Translations under genes and position numbers: made by a program | Assembly: GCA_020725315.1 (NCBI GenBank) | Contig: DYFG01000005.1 | Location: 26,330-36,526, forward strand | Length of the DNA stretch: 10,197 bases | Direction of reading: 5' to 3' | Origin: Nitrosotalea sp. | GTDB taxonomy: Archaea > Halobacteriota > Syntropharchaeia > Alkanophagales > Methanospirareceae | Shown here: positions 1-6,075 of the stretch, piece by piece | Position numbering within the stretch: the first letter of the stretch is position 1 | How the letters are laid out: each line of letters opens with the position of its first letter | Notes under the pieces: generated by a model | The model's input: only the letters and a program-made list of their open reading frames with translations | Told to the model about the DNA's origin: nothing | The model's database searches: none

Positions 1-2
1 TC

Positions 3-659
3 CGCATACCTATCATGATACTGGCGCTGATAACCATGGTTTATGGTTCTCTTCTTACTCTGGCTCAAACTGACGTGAAGCGACTCGCTGCCTGCTCAAC
101 TGTAAGCCAGATATCATATTCTGTCCTTGGGGTGGCAGCACTCACAGTCTGGAGTGTTGAAGGGGGGATGTTTTTCTTCCTCGCACACATCATGGCTAAG
201 ACCATCTTCTTCTCAACCGCAGGTATATTAGTGTACGTAACAGGGACCAGGAGCATAAATGAGATGGGCGGACTTGCATCCAAGATGCCAATAACATGTA
301 TACTCTGGATAATGGGCGGTATGATGCTCTCAGGCCTTCCGCCTTTTGCCAACTTTGCAGCTGAATGGATAATGTTTACAGGCATCTTCATATTTGGAGC
401 ATATGGTCCTTCTATTGCACTGGTAGTAGCAATTATGGGTGTTACCGCAATTGGATTAACGATTGCTTACACATTCTGGTCCATGAAGAGAATATTTTTT
501 GGCCCCTTGAATCCCAACTTAGCAAACGATAGAATCAAGGACCCACCATTAACGATGAGTGTGCCACTTCTACTTATAGCTGTTGTATCAATCATCCTGG
601 GCTTGTATCCCAAACCCATGATGGATCTTCTTCATTCTGTGATAGGAGGAATATTATAA
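3..659 (+). CDS. Complex I/antiporter-type proton-conducting membrane subunit (NuoM-like), C-terminal part
   Basis: This gene is cut by the left window edge. The frame is already open at base 3, so the ATG at 15 is internal. The visible ~218 residues are almost all membrane helices. Numbered from the ATG at 15, it shows the family's second-half signature: a QTDVKRLAACSTVSQISY segment at about 18-35, where subunits of this superfamily carry the K-R-L-x-A-x-S-T/S-x-S-Q/H pattern; a helix with the conserved pair in AHIMAK near 57-62; TRSINEMGGLA near 77-87; and LPPFANF near 108-114. The tail, LGLYPKPMMDLL, is the ending usual for NuoM/FpoM-like subunits. Members of the family translocate protons or Na+ in complex I, Fpo/Fqo, membrane hydrogenases or Mrp antiporters. 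Which complex it serves cannot be told without the upstream genes. It reads towards the MrpD/NuoN-like and NuoL-like genes at the other end of the window, which suggests one locus now split. Confidence 0.85.
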   Translation, partial: RIPIMILALITMVYGSLLTLAQTDVKRLAACSTVSQISYSVLGVAALTVWSVEGGMFFFLAHIMAKTIFFSTAGILVYVTGTRSINEMGGLASKMPITCILWIMGGMMLSGLPPFANFAAEWIMFTGIFIFGAYGPSIALVVAIMGVTAIGLTIAYTFWSMKRIFFGPLNPNLANDRIKDPPLTMSVPLLLIAVVSIILGLYPKPMMDLLHSVIGGIL

Positions 660-671
660 TAGCGGCAAATA

Positions 672-711
672 TCGAAATATTAAAAAATCATAAGTATTTA
701 TAAAAAAGGAG
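672..711 (+). promoter_or_regulatory. Promoter and SD of the small membrane protein
   Basis: The 61-base gap contains two A/T-rich boxes: ATATTAAAAAA at about 677-687, preceded by a BRE-like CGAAAT, and TATTTATAAAAAA at about 694-706. The first would put transcription start near 705. Two AAAGGAG stretches follow (705-711 and 714-720). The second abuts the ATG at 721, so the first, nine bases upstream, is the more plausible Shine-Dalgarno site. The gene therefore appears to have its own promoter rather than depending on the upstream antiporter-like gene. Confidence 0.5.
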
Positions 712-720
712 AAAAAGGAG

Positions 721-981
721 ATGGGAAGTAAATTCACTGCTGCGTTGAAATGTTTTTTAAAAAGTCCAGTGTACTCAGCGAGACTCATGCTGGGGTCATC
801 CGAATCGAGAGTAGTAGAATCAATAAAGGCGCGTTGCCCCGAAGTAGAAGTAGAGAGTTTAGGTTATTATGCAGGTATTTTCATGGCAATTCTTTTCGTT
901 ATTCTCTGTGTGATGATGTATCTATTCTTTTACGCGCTTAAAGTCATTACCATGCACCGGGAAATACTTTTTCCTCCGTGA
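721..981 (+). CDS. Small single-pass membrane protein of unknown function
   Basis: This is an 86-residue protein that I do not recognise. The first ~48 residues are soluble and mixed-charge, with no signal peptide. One long hydrophobic helix runs from about residue 50 to 72, followed by a short tail containing HREILF. An orientation with the N-terminus inside is likely but not proven. The start at 721 has a Shine-Dalgarno sequence and a promoter just upstream. The gene is probably real: a diverged copy of its last ~22 codons lies 1.2 kb downstream (2101-2169) and has changed mostly in ways compatible with coding (50 of 63 bases identical, HREILF kept). Its 3' end overlaps the antisense transposase reading frame, whose C-terminus probably just runs into this gene. 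Confidence 0.6.
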   Translation: MGSKFTAALKCFLKSPVYSARLMLGSSESRVVESIKARCPEVEVESLGYYAGIFMAILFVILCVMMYLFFYALKVITMHREILFPP

Positions 982-1706
982 AAACCTTGAGCTGTTTGAT
1001 ACCCACCTTTCCACGACGGCATCGAAATCGAGACCATCCAAAAAAGAGAGATATTGTGTGCACAGATATAGAGCTTCATGCCCTTTTCCTTATCCTTCCG
1101 ATAGTAGCACTTGAGTGATCGCTTCTCCGCGTTCCCGAAGGGTCTTTCTCCCAGTTTCCTCCTTCCGTATCTGTCCTTATTCATGGCGTATTTCTCCATA
1201 TACGCGCTTCTCAGCGTACCTCGAGCTACTACACCCTTCGGCTTTATCAGGATGTCCAGCTTTCGCTCTTCAGCATCGCGGTAATTTGCCCTGTCATCGA
1301 ATTCAGGGTCTCCGTAGATAATAGATCCCGGCTCCAGGGAAGCCGAGAATAAGGATATCTTGTTCGTGTGCGCTGCCACTGCTCGCACCGTGTTCGTAAT
1401 GATCCTCGTAAGAATCGTGATCTCCTCTGTTTCCTTAGCAAGCCGCTGTTCCATCACCCTCTCCCGCTCCACAAGCGAGTCACACGGTGTACAACCCTCT
1501 ACCTTGCAATACCCCCGGTCTCGCAATTTCCGTTCCAGCTCACTGAAAGGCAAGACGCCCTTGCAAAGAAGGACTGCTAAAATCAGCTTCCAATCGTACG
1601 TCCCGGGCCTTCCCCGGGATTTGGAAGGTATGGGCATTCCTATTTCATCAATGGTCTCATCGAAATCGAAAACTACATAAAGCGGGCGAAAATGTCTATG
1701 CGGCAC
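930..1706 (-). CDS. DDE-type transposase, probably decayed
   Basis: This is a 258-residue frame starting at GTG 1706. The N-terminal part (GRPGTYDWKLILAVLLCKG, about 32-50, then ELERKLRDRGYCKV) is the DNA-binding-side domain seen in IS4/IS5/IS1182-like transposases. The catalytic core keeps IIYGDPEFDD (about 129-138, candidate second Asp) and GERPFGNAEKRSLK (about 186-199, candidate catalytic Glu), ending with YICAHN. I see no convincing first catalytic Asp between residues 75 and 128, which suggests an internal loss. The frame is open upstream of the GTG with no start; the ATG at 1740 is in another frame. After the T-run near 1037-1042, a +1 frame reads on as LDGLDFDAVVERW, which looks more natural than the open frame. 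The last ~17 codons are antisense to the small membrane gene. I found no terminal inverted repeats. The most likely state is an inactive IS remnant. Confidence 0.7.
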   Translation of the reverse strand: MPHRHFRPLYVVFDFDETIDEIGMPIPSKSRGRPGTYDWKLILAVLLCKGVLPFSELERKLRDRGYCKVEGCTPCDSLVERERVMEQRLAKETEEITILTRIITNTVRAVAAHTNKISLFSASLEPGSIIYGDPEFDDRANYRDAEERKLDILIKPKGVVARGTLRSAYMEKYAMNKDRYGRRKLGERPFGNAEKRSLKCYYRKDKEKGMKLYICAHNISLFWMVSISMPSWKGGYQTAQGFHGGKSISRCMVMTLSA

Positions 1707-1750
1707 TTGGGCAAACCAAGACTGGACGGTATCTTATCATTTTCTTTATC

Positions 1751-1796
1751 TATAAAAAGGATAAGTATGCACTTATCATATCAGCCCGGGATATGA
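1751..1796 (+). promoter_or_regulatory. Promoter with two overlying palindromes (putative antitoxin operator)
   Basis: A TATA box (TATAAAA, 1751-1757) sits 67 bases before the antitoxin ATG, which predicts transcription start near 1778-1782. Two perfect inverted repeats cover exactly this region: ATAAGT-ATGC-ACTTAT (1761-1776) and TCATATC-(7 nt)-GATATGA (1776-1796), sharing one base. Small CopG/ribbon-helix-helix-type antitoxins commonly repress their own promoter through such inverted repeats, so an autoregulatory operator is the natural reading. That is inference from position and symmetry. Confidence 0.5.
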
Positions 1797-1817
1797 CACA
1801 TGCAGAACGGAGGAAAT

Positions 1818-2081
1818 ATGAGCAAAAATAGAAGTTCCATATCGAAATCGCAGAGTTATAAAGAAATTGGCGAGTTTTGGGACACACACGACCTCGCCGA
1901 TTATTGGAATAAAACCGAATCAGTTGAATTTGAAATTGATATTCAATCCGAAATAACATATTATGCCATTGACAAAGAATTATCGGCAAAGATTCGAGCT
2001 ATTGCCAAACGACGTGGTGTATCGGCAGATACGCTTCTAAATTTGTGGTTACAAGAGAAGTTACAAGAGCAGAAGAGTTGA
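1818..2081 (+). CDS. CopG-type antitoxin (orphan)
   Basis: The protein has 87 residues from ATG 1818. I preferred this to the in-frame ATG at 1800 because GGAGG at 1809-1813 lies inside the longer version and is placed as a Shine-Dalgarno site for 1818. The N-terminal FWDTHDLADYWNKTESVEFE (20-39) is the hallmark of the CopG-like antitoxin family of type II toxin-antitoxin systems (PF12441 from memory). The C-terminal part (YYAIDKELSAKIRAIAKRRGVSADTLLNLWL, about 48-78) fits a strand-helix-helix DNA-binding and dimerisation fold. Such antitoxins are often paired with a BrnT-like or other small RNase toxin gene, but none is adjacent: upstream is the antisense transposase, downstream a gene remnant. 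The toxin has been lost or the protein has an independent role. It probably represses its own promoter through the palindromes at 1761-1796. Confidence 0.8.
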   Translation: MSKNRSSISKSQSYKEIGEFWDTHDLADYWNKTESVEFEIDIQSEITYYAIDKELSAKIRAIAKRRGVSADTLLNLWLQEKLQEQKS

Positions 2082-2082
2082 T

Positions 2083-2169
2083 TTTTTTCTCGTTCTCGGA
2101 GTGATGGTGTATCTCTTTTTTGATGCGCTTAGATTGGTTCTCCTGCACCGTGAAATACTTTTTCCGTAA
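2083..2169 (+). pseudogene. 3' remnant of a second small membrane protein gene
   Basis: Immediately after the antitoxin stop, a frame with no start codon reads FFLVLGVMVYLFFDALRLVL and then LHREILFP-stop. It aligns without gaps to the end of the 721-981 gene (bases 2101-2163 against 910-972, 50 of 63 identical), including the transmembrane stretch and the HREILF tail. The N-terminal two thirds are missing. The segment between the two copies (982-2082) holds the transposase and the antitoxin, so either an insertion replaced the front of a tandem paralog or a rearrangement removed it. Confidence 0.65.
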
Positions 2170-2271
2170 TGAGTTTTAGTTTCTTTCAAAACGCTTTCTC
2201 AACAATCTCAAATCCCTTTGAATGAAAGAGGATTTTGAAGAACGGAAAAAAGATTTTTATGTTATTCCTCT

Positions 2272-2390
2272 CTACTTATTTCCTATTCCCATCTCTCTGA
2301 GAAGAGTATCCCAATTGATTATTTTGTTCTCAGCTTCTTTGGGGTGTATAATTCCCCCTTCTTTCCCACCTTAACTACATATCCGGTCAT
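2272..2390 (-). pseudogene. Collapsed AbrB/MazE-type antitoxin gene
   Basis: On the minus strand an ATG (2390-2388) follows a good Shine-Dalgarno site (GGAGG seven bases upstream, about 2398-2402). It reads MTGYVVKVGKKGELYTPKKLR, typical of the swapped-hairpin AbrB/SpoVT/MazE DNA-binding domain, then stops after 23 codons (TAA at 2321-2319). In the next frame the sequence continues as AENKIINWDTLLREMGIGNK-stop (TAG 2274-2272), a plausible antitoxin C-terminus. The middle of the domain (the expected GL-x-GD segment) is absent, so an internal deletion with a frame change has joined the two ends. The downstream stretch on the same strand (about 2190-2260) has no start codon; one frame ends FHSKGFEIVEKAF-stop at about 2197, possibly the last trace of a partner toxin, but I cannot identify it. 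Confidence 0.55.
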
Positions 2391-2531
2391 TTTATTTCCT
2401 CCGAATAAAATTGACTTTCTGAATACTTAAACTTATCGGAAGGTGTGGGTCGAGGATAGAGAGAAAGAAAAAACGAAAAGCTTTTTATTGCAAACCTTCT
2501 TATATATAAAAAACAAAACATTAGAAGCAAT
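2391..2531 (+). promoter_or_regulatory. Promoter region of the GvpD-like pair
   Basis: Two archaeal boxes stand before the ATG at 2532: ACGAAAAGCTTTTTATT (about 2473-2489), a BRE-plus-TATA arrangement, and TATATATAAAAAA (2501-2513). The second would place transcription start at or beside the ATG, giving a leaderless message. The first would give a leader of about 20 bases. Neither leader contains a Shine-Dalgarno site. The left end of this span carries the Shine-Dalgarno site of the divergent antitoxin remnant. Confidence 0.5.
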
Positions 2532-3923
2532 ATGAATAGCAGAATACCACCTGAATTTGGGGAGGCGTTATCGGCAGGGATGGGATATTCGCTGCTGTTA
2601 AAGGGAGAGCCGGGAACGGGAAAGACGATGCTCGCTTTTGAGATACTCAACGAGTTCGGGGGCGACAATGCGGTATATCTTTCAACGAGGGTCTCACTAC
2701 CCGCTCTTTACGAGCAATTTCCATGGCTGGAAGAACGTACCGGCTTTGGCGTGGTAGATGCAACGAAGTTGTATATCTCATCAAAAGCGTTTCCAAGACC
2801 TCGCTCTTTCTCCGACATTCTATACACGAAATTGACAGAGGCAGAAAAACCCGCTATACTCGTCATTGATAGCTGGGAAGCGATATTAGAAGGGGGAAAA
2901 GGGGAGACGCGGGAAGTGCTGGAAGATGCAATAACTGACCTGGTAAGGCATTACGCAACGGAATACAAAATGAATTTGATACTCATATCAGAAACAAGTG
3001 GCACAACTCCGCTCGATTATATGGTTGATGGAATAGTAGAACTGGCTCGCATATCCATAGATTACCGGCGGGCGAGGGAAATGGTGTTAAAGAAGCTCAG
3101 AGGCGTCAGAATAGACCAGCATAAATATGGGTTTACCCTGGATGGTGGCAGATTCCGTTATTTCCCTTCTTTCGAGAGGCGGAAAATAGAGAAGCCGAGA
3201 AGAGTTGAGATTGTGCCAAATACTCCTGCATACCTATCTACGGGGTGTGAGGGGATAGATACGATTATAGGAGGGGGGATGAGGAGGGGAACCACCAATC
3301 TGGTAGAATATGGAGATGATTTATCGCTCTTCGGATACCAATCCATCGTCGCTCACATGATTATAAACAGTGTACAGCAAGGGGTTCATGTTGTGAAGCT
3401 CCCGAGTAGTGGGTGGGATGAGCGGAGATTAAGGAGGGGGATATTACCCTTCGTGAAGGAAGAGGATTACATGAAGTATTTTACTGTCATTGAGATACGA
3501 AAGGAGGAGAAAGAGGTAGGAGAGAACGTGAAAGTTTTGAAAGGCGAATCAATGGAGGAAGATTTTTCGATATTCGCAGATTTCATTTCCAGTTTTAAAC
3601 CCCCGGTCCTGGTTATCATTGGAACGAATACGTTGGAGTATCAATATCGGTTGAAAACGCCGAGCAACCTTGAGAAAATGGCGGAGCTATTCTCATACTG
3701 GATAATGGAGTTCAGAGCGGCTGAAAACGTCGGTGTAATTGCAATGCCTGCCGGAGGCATATTGGGCTCAGAGCTGGTTCATATGGTAACAAATCACTTT
3801 AAGTTGACTGTGCTCGACAGGAGTGTTATCCTTTATTGCAATCGCCCGGATACCAAATTACATTGCCTGGAGAATGTGATCACCGAAGAAGCTCTTCTGT
3901 TAAAAACCACTCCTTTTGTGTGA
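2532..3923 (+). CDS. GvpD-like P-loop ATPase (RecA/KaiC superfamily), paralog 1
   Basis: The 463-residue soluble protein contains two RecA-like halves. The first has a clean Walker A (GEPGTGKT, 25-32) and Walker B (AILVIDSW, Asp113). It is followed by DYMVDGIVEL (162-171) and KLRGVRI...FTLDGGRFR (188-209), features I associate with the GvpD P-loop family (gas-vesicle regulator GvpD of haloarchaea) and with KaiC/RAD55-like ATPases. The second half begins like a KaiC domain (LSTGCEGIDTIIGGG, 235-249), but EYGDDLSLFG (259-268) stands where a P-loop belongs and IIGT (362-365) replaces Walker B, so it cannot bind ATP in the usual way. No gas-vesicle structural gene is visible, so the role is probably signalling or regulation. 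It precedes its paralog by 84 bases on the same strand, likely in one transcript. The family name is from memory; the ATPase assignment is firm. Confidence 0.8.
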   Translation: MNSRIPPEFGEALSAGMGYSLLLKGEPGTGKTMLAFEILNEFGGDNAVYLSTRVSLPALYEQFPWLEERTGFGVVDATKLYISSKAFPRPRSFSDILYTKLTEAEKPAILVIDSWEAILEGGKGETREVLEDAITDLVRHYATEYKMNLILISETSGTTPLDYMVDGIVELARISIDYRRAREMVLKKLRGVRIDQHKYGFTLDGGRFRYFPSFERRKIEKPRRVEIVPNTPAYLSTGCEGIDTIIGGGMRRGTTNLVEYGDDLSLFGYQSIVAHMIINSVQQGVHVVKLPSSGWDERRLRRGILPFVKEEDYMKYFTVIEIRKEEKEVGENVKVLKGESMEEDFSIFADFISSFKPPVLVIIGTNTLEYQYRLKTPSNLEKMAELFSYWIMEFRAAENVGVIAMPAGGILGSELVHMVTNHFKLTVLDRSVILYCNRPDTKLHCLENVITEEALLLKTTPFV

Positions 3924-4007
3924 AGTGTGAATGAAGAACATGGAGCCATTCCTCAGAGGCGTCGGTAAGTGAAAAGAGTAAAAGGCAAAAAGAGGGCTTG
4001 ATAGATA

Positions 4008-5399
4008 ATGACAAAGGTATTACCTGAATTGGGTGAGGCATTGTCCTCAGAGAAGGGATTTTCACTGCTGATAAAGGGCTTGCATGGAACAGGGAAGACA
4101 ATGCTCGTTTTTGAGATACTCAACGAGTTCGGGGGTGACAATGCGGTATATCTTTCAACGAGAACCTCACTCCCCGCTCTTTACGAGCAATTTCCCTGGT
4201 TGGAAGAACGTGCCCGCTTTAGCGTTATAGATGCAACGAAGTTGTATATCTCATCAAAACCGTTTCCGGGATTATGCTCCTTTTCTGACGTTCTTTACGA
4301 GAAATTGGAAGAGGCGGAGAAACCAGCTATTCTCGTCATTGATAGCTGGGAGGCGATAGCATCAGCGGAAGCAAAAGAGGAGAAGATAGAAGTGCTGGAA
4401 GCTGCGATAACTGACCTCGTACGGCATTACGCAACGGAATACAGAATGAATTTGATACTCGTATCTGAAGGAAGTGAGGCAACTCCGTTTGATTATATGG
4501 TTGACGGGATAGTGGAGCTCCGCCGGATAACCATAGATTACCGAAGGGCGAGGGAATTGGTGATAAAGAAATTAAGAGGAGTCAGAATAGACCAGCATAA
4601 ATATGGTTTTACGCTGGACGGAGGAAGATTTCGTTATTTCAGTCCTTTCGAGATGAGGAAAGTAGAGAAGCCGAGAAGAGTTGAGATTGTGCCAAATACG
4701 GTCACACATCTATCCACGGGGTGTGTGGAATTAGATAGGATTTTAGGTGGTGGATTAAGCAGGGGAAGCACCGCTCTGCTAGAATATGGAGATGATTTAT
4801 CACTCTTAGGCTACCAATCCGTCGTCGCTCACATGATTATAAACAGTCTACAGCAAGGGGTTTATTGCGTGATGACTCTGAGTAGTGGGTGGGACGAGAG
4901 GAGGTTGAGGAGGGGGATACTGCCCTTCGTGAAGGAAGAGGATTATCTGAAGTATCTCACCGTGTTTGAGATAAGAAAGGAGAAGAAAGAGGTAAGAGAG
5001 AACGTGAAGGTTCTGGCAGGTCTGTCAATGGAGGAAGATTTTCCAATATTTACCGATTTCATCTCTAATTTAGAACCTCCAGTCATGGTTATGATCGGGA
5101 CGGATACGTTAGAGTATCAATATCGGTTGAAAACACTGGACAATCTTGAGAGAATGCTGGAGTTATTCTCTTATTGGATACCGGAGTTAAGGGAGGCAGG
5201 AAACATAGGAGTATTTGGAATGCCTATCAGATGCACATTGGGCGAAGAGCTGAGTCACATGGTAACAAATCGCTTTAAGTTGACTGTGCTTGATAAGAGT
5301 GTTATCCTTTATTTCAGTCGTCCAGATACCAAATTACATTGCCTGGAGAATGTGATCACCGAAGACGTTCTTAAGCTAACGCTCACGCCTTTTGTATGA
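4008..5399 (+). CDS. GvpD-like P-loop ATPase (RecA/KaiC superfamily), paralog 2
   Basis: This tandem paralog is also 463 residues and co-linear throughout, with one residue fewer at the N-terminus and one more near 120. Walker A is GLHGTGKT (24-31), with His in place of the usual Pro/Glu-Pro, and Walker B is AILVIDSW (Asp112). The second half again has a KaiC-like entry (LSTGCVELDRILGGG) followed by EYGDDLSLLG, so the missing second P-loop is a shared, inherited trait. ATG 4008 has GAGGG eleven bases upstream, unlike the first gene, which fits an internal cistron of one message. DNA identity is patchy, with tracts such as 41 identical bases near the end (3849-3889 against 5325-5365). The pair may form a hetero-oligomer. 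The substrate or partner is unknown. Confidence 0.8.
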   Translation: MTKVLPELGEALSSEKGFSLLIKGLHGTGKTMLVFEILNEFGGDNAVYLSTRTSLPALYEQFPWLEERARFSVIDATKLYISSKPFPGLCSFSDVLYEKLEEAEKPAILVIDSWEAIASAEAKEEKIEVLEAAITDLVRHYATEYRMNLILVSEGSEATPFDYMVDGIVELRRITIDYRRARELVIKKLRGVRIDQHKYGFTLDGGRFRYFSPFEMRKVEKPRRVEIVPNTVTHLSTGCVELDRILGGGLSRGSTALLEYGDDLSLLGYQSVVAHMIINSLQQGVYCVMTLSSGWDERRLRRGILPFVKEEDYLKYLTVFEIRKEKKEVRENVKVLAGLSMEEDFPIFTDFISNLEPPVMVMIGTDTLEYQYRLKTLDNLERMLELFSYWIPELREAGNIGVFGMPIRCTLGEELSHMVTNRFKLTVLDKSVILYFSRPDTKLHCLENVITEDVLKLTLTPFV

Positions 5400-5402
5400 T
5401 CA

Positions 5403-5523
5403 ATAAGCCCTTACAGGGCTTGCGGGTAAGCCCCTCCGGTAAACCCTTTCAGGGTTTTCGGGGACGTGGGCGGAGCCCACGATGCGGGGGCACGGGCAGA
5501 GCCCGTGATGGGGCAGGGCCCCA
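5403..5523. repeat. Array of five small hairpins (REP-like)
   Basis: Five perfect stem-loops follow each other: AAGCCC/GGGCTT (5405-5421, loop 5); AAACCCT/AGGGTTT (5441-5457, loop 3); CGTGGGC/GCCCACG (5465-5481, loop 3); CACGGGC/GCCCGTG (5491-5507, loop 3); TGGGGC/GCCCCA (5509-5523, loop 3). The last three share a GGGC-purine loop-GCCC core while their outer pairs differ in compensating ways. The array begins six bases after the second ATPase gene and lies between convergent transcripts. Candidate roles are a bidirectional terminator or mRNA 3'-end stabiliser, or a repetitive extragenic palindrome cluster. Part of the first unit recurs inverted at 7700-7723. Confidence 0.75.
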
Positions 5524-5580
5524 CAAAAAGCGTTGGCGGAAAAGAAAAAATCTTTTTAATCAAATTTTCTTTTCTCTTTG
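5524..5580. terminator. A/T-tract region of convergent termination
   Basis: Just past the hairpin array the plus strand has an A-rich stretch (5537-5550) and then T-rich runs (5553-5557, 5565-5568, 5570-5573 and onward). Archaeal termination relies largely on T-runs, so plus-strand transcripts could end at about 5553-5580 and minus-strand transcripts at the A-run. The placement between convergent genes supports this; there is no direct evidence. Confidence 0.3.
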
Positions 5581-5660
5581 AGGGTGAACTTCTCCAAACT
5601 ATTACCGAGGAAAGCGCCCAAGATGCCTCCGATAATAGCAAAGAGAGGACCAAAAGGTAA
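5556..5660 (-). pseudogene. Remnant of a small gly-zipper membrane protein
   Basis: A minus-strand frame opens directly after an in-frame TGA (5663-5661) and has no usable start codon. It encodes PFGPLFAIIGGILGAFLGN then SLEKFTLKEKRKFD and a TAA at 5558-5556. The hydrophobic part with GGxxGAxxG spacing and the basic tail look like the C-terminal end of a real membrane protein rather than random coding. It lies seven bases beyond the nucleotidyltransferase stop. I infer a 3' fragment of a lost gene; the family is unknown. Confidence 0.4.
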
Positions 5661-5667
5661 TCAGCGA

Positions 5668-6075
5668 TTATTTTAATGACTCCTCACCAGCGGATGATAT
5701 TATGATGCCTGATCTTTTACTAAAAACCTCCACTCCTTCTCCTAAAGCTTTTATTATGAAGAAATTCCCTTCGCCCTTCATCTTTTCCACCTCTTTCTCT
5801 GTATAAGGAAATACATCCACCCCTACCGGGAACCGAGAAGGTAAAAATTGTGGTATCCTTTTCAAGAAAGACTCTTCTGACCCTTTCAATATCACAAGCA
5901 AATCTATATCACTCCCCGGAACGCTTTCATTACGAACAAAGGAGCCGAAGAGGAGTACCCGCTCTACTTCAGGGTGTTTTCCCTCTATCTCTTTCAGATA
6001 CCCCCTGAGTGATTCTTCCACTAACTTCTTATCGAAATATCTTATCCTCACAGAATGTGATAATTTCCTCTGCAT
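5668..6075 (-). CDS. MNT-type minimal nucleotidyltransferase (antitoxin of an HEPN/MNT pair)
   Basis: The 135-residue protein has the nucleotidyltransferase signature GSFVRNESVPGSDIDLLV (44-61): Gly44-Ser45, then Asp56 and Asp58. A third acidic residue, Asp87, is in VGVDVFPY. All catalytic positions are present. Proteins of this class modify or neutralise HEPN RNase toxins (MntA-type enzymes AMPylate the toxin), and the upstream gene on the same strand is an HEPN remnant. ATG 6075 overlaps the HEPN stop by 47 bases, with only a weak AGG before it; an in-frame GTG at 6051 is an alternative that would begin nearer to the usual RYFDKK start. Because the toxin partner is truncated, this antitoxin may now be free of its original job. 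Confidence 0.85.
   Translation of the reverse strand: MQRKLSHSVRIRYFDKKLVEESLRGYLKEIEGKHPEVERVLLFGSFVRNESVPGSDIDLLVILKGSEESFLKRIPQFLPSRFPVGVDVFPYTEKEVEKMKGEGNFFIIKALGEGVEVFSKRSGIIISSAGEESLK

Noticed and set aside
982..1760. Terminal inverted repeats defining a complete insertion sequence
   Set aside because: I compared the sequence just outside both ends of the transposase frame and found only a short GATACC similarity, which is not convincing.
1800..1817. ATG 1800 as the antitoxin start
   Set aside because: It would place the GGAGG ribosome site inside the coding sequence; ATG 1818 just after it fits better.
2387..2668. 93-codon minus-strand frame over the start of the first ATPase gene
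   Set aside because: It is a shadow of the conserved ATPase coding sequence; the same shadow appears opposite the paralog at 3953-4141.
5405..5523. CRISPR array
   Set aside because: The units are short, contiguous, self-complementary and not separated by uniform spacers; no cas genes are nearby.
5411..5653. 80-codon minus-strand frame across the hairpin array
   Set aside because: Its sequence comes from GC-rich hairpins and proline-rich nonsense; a different frame contains the plausible gly-zipper fragment.
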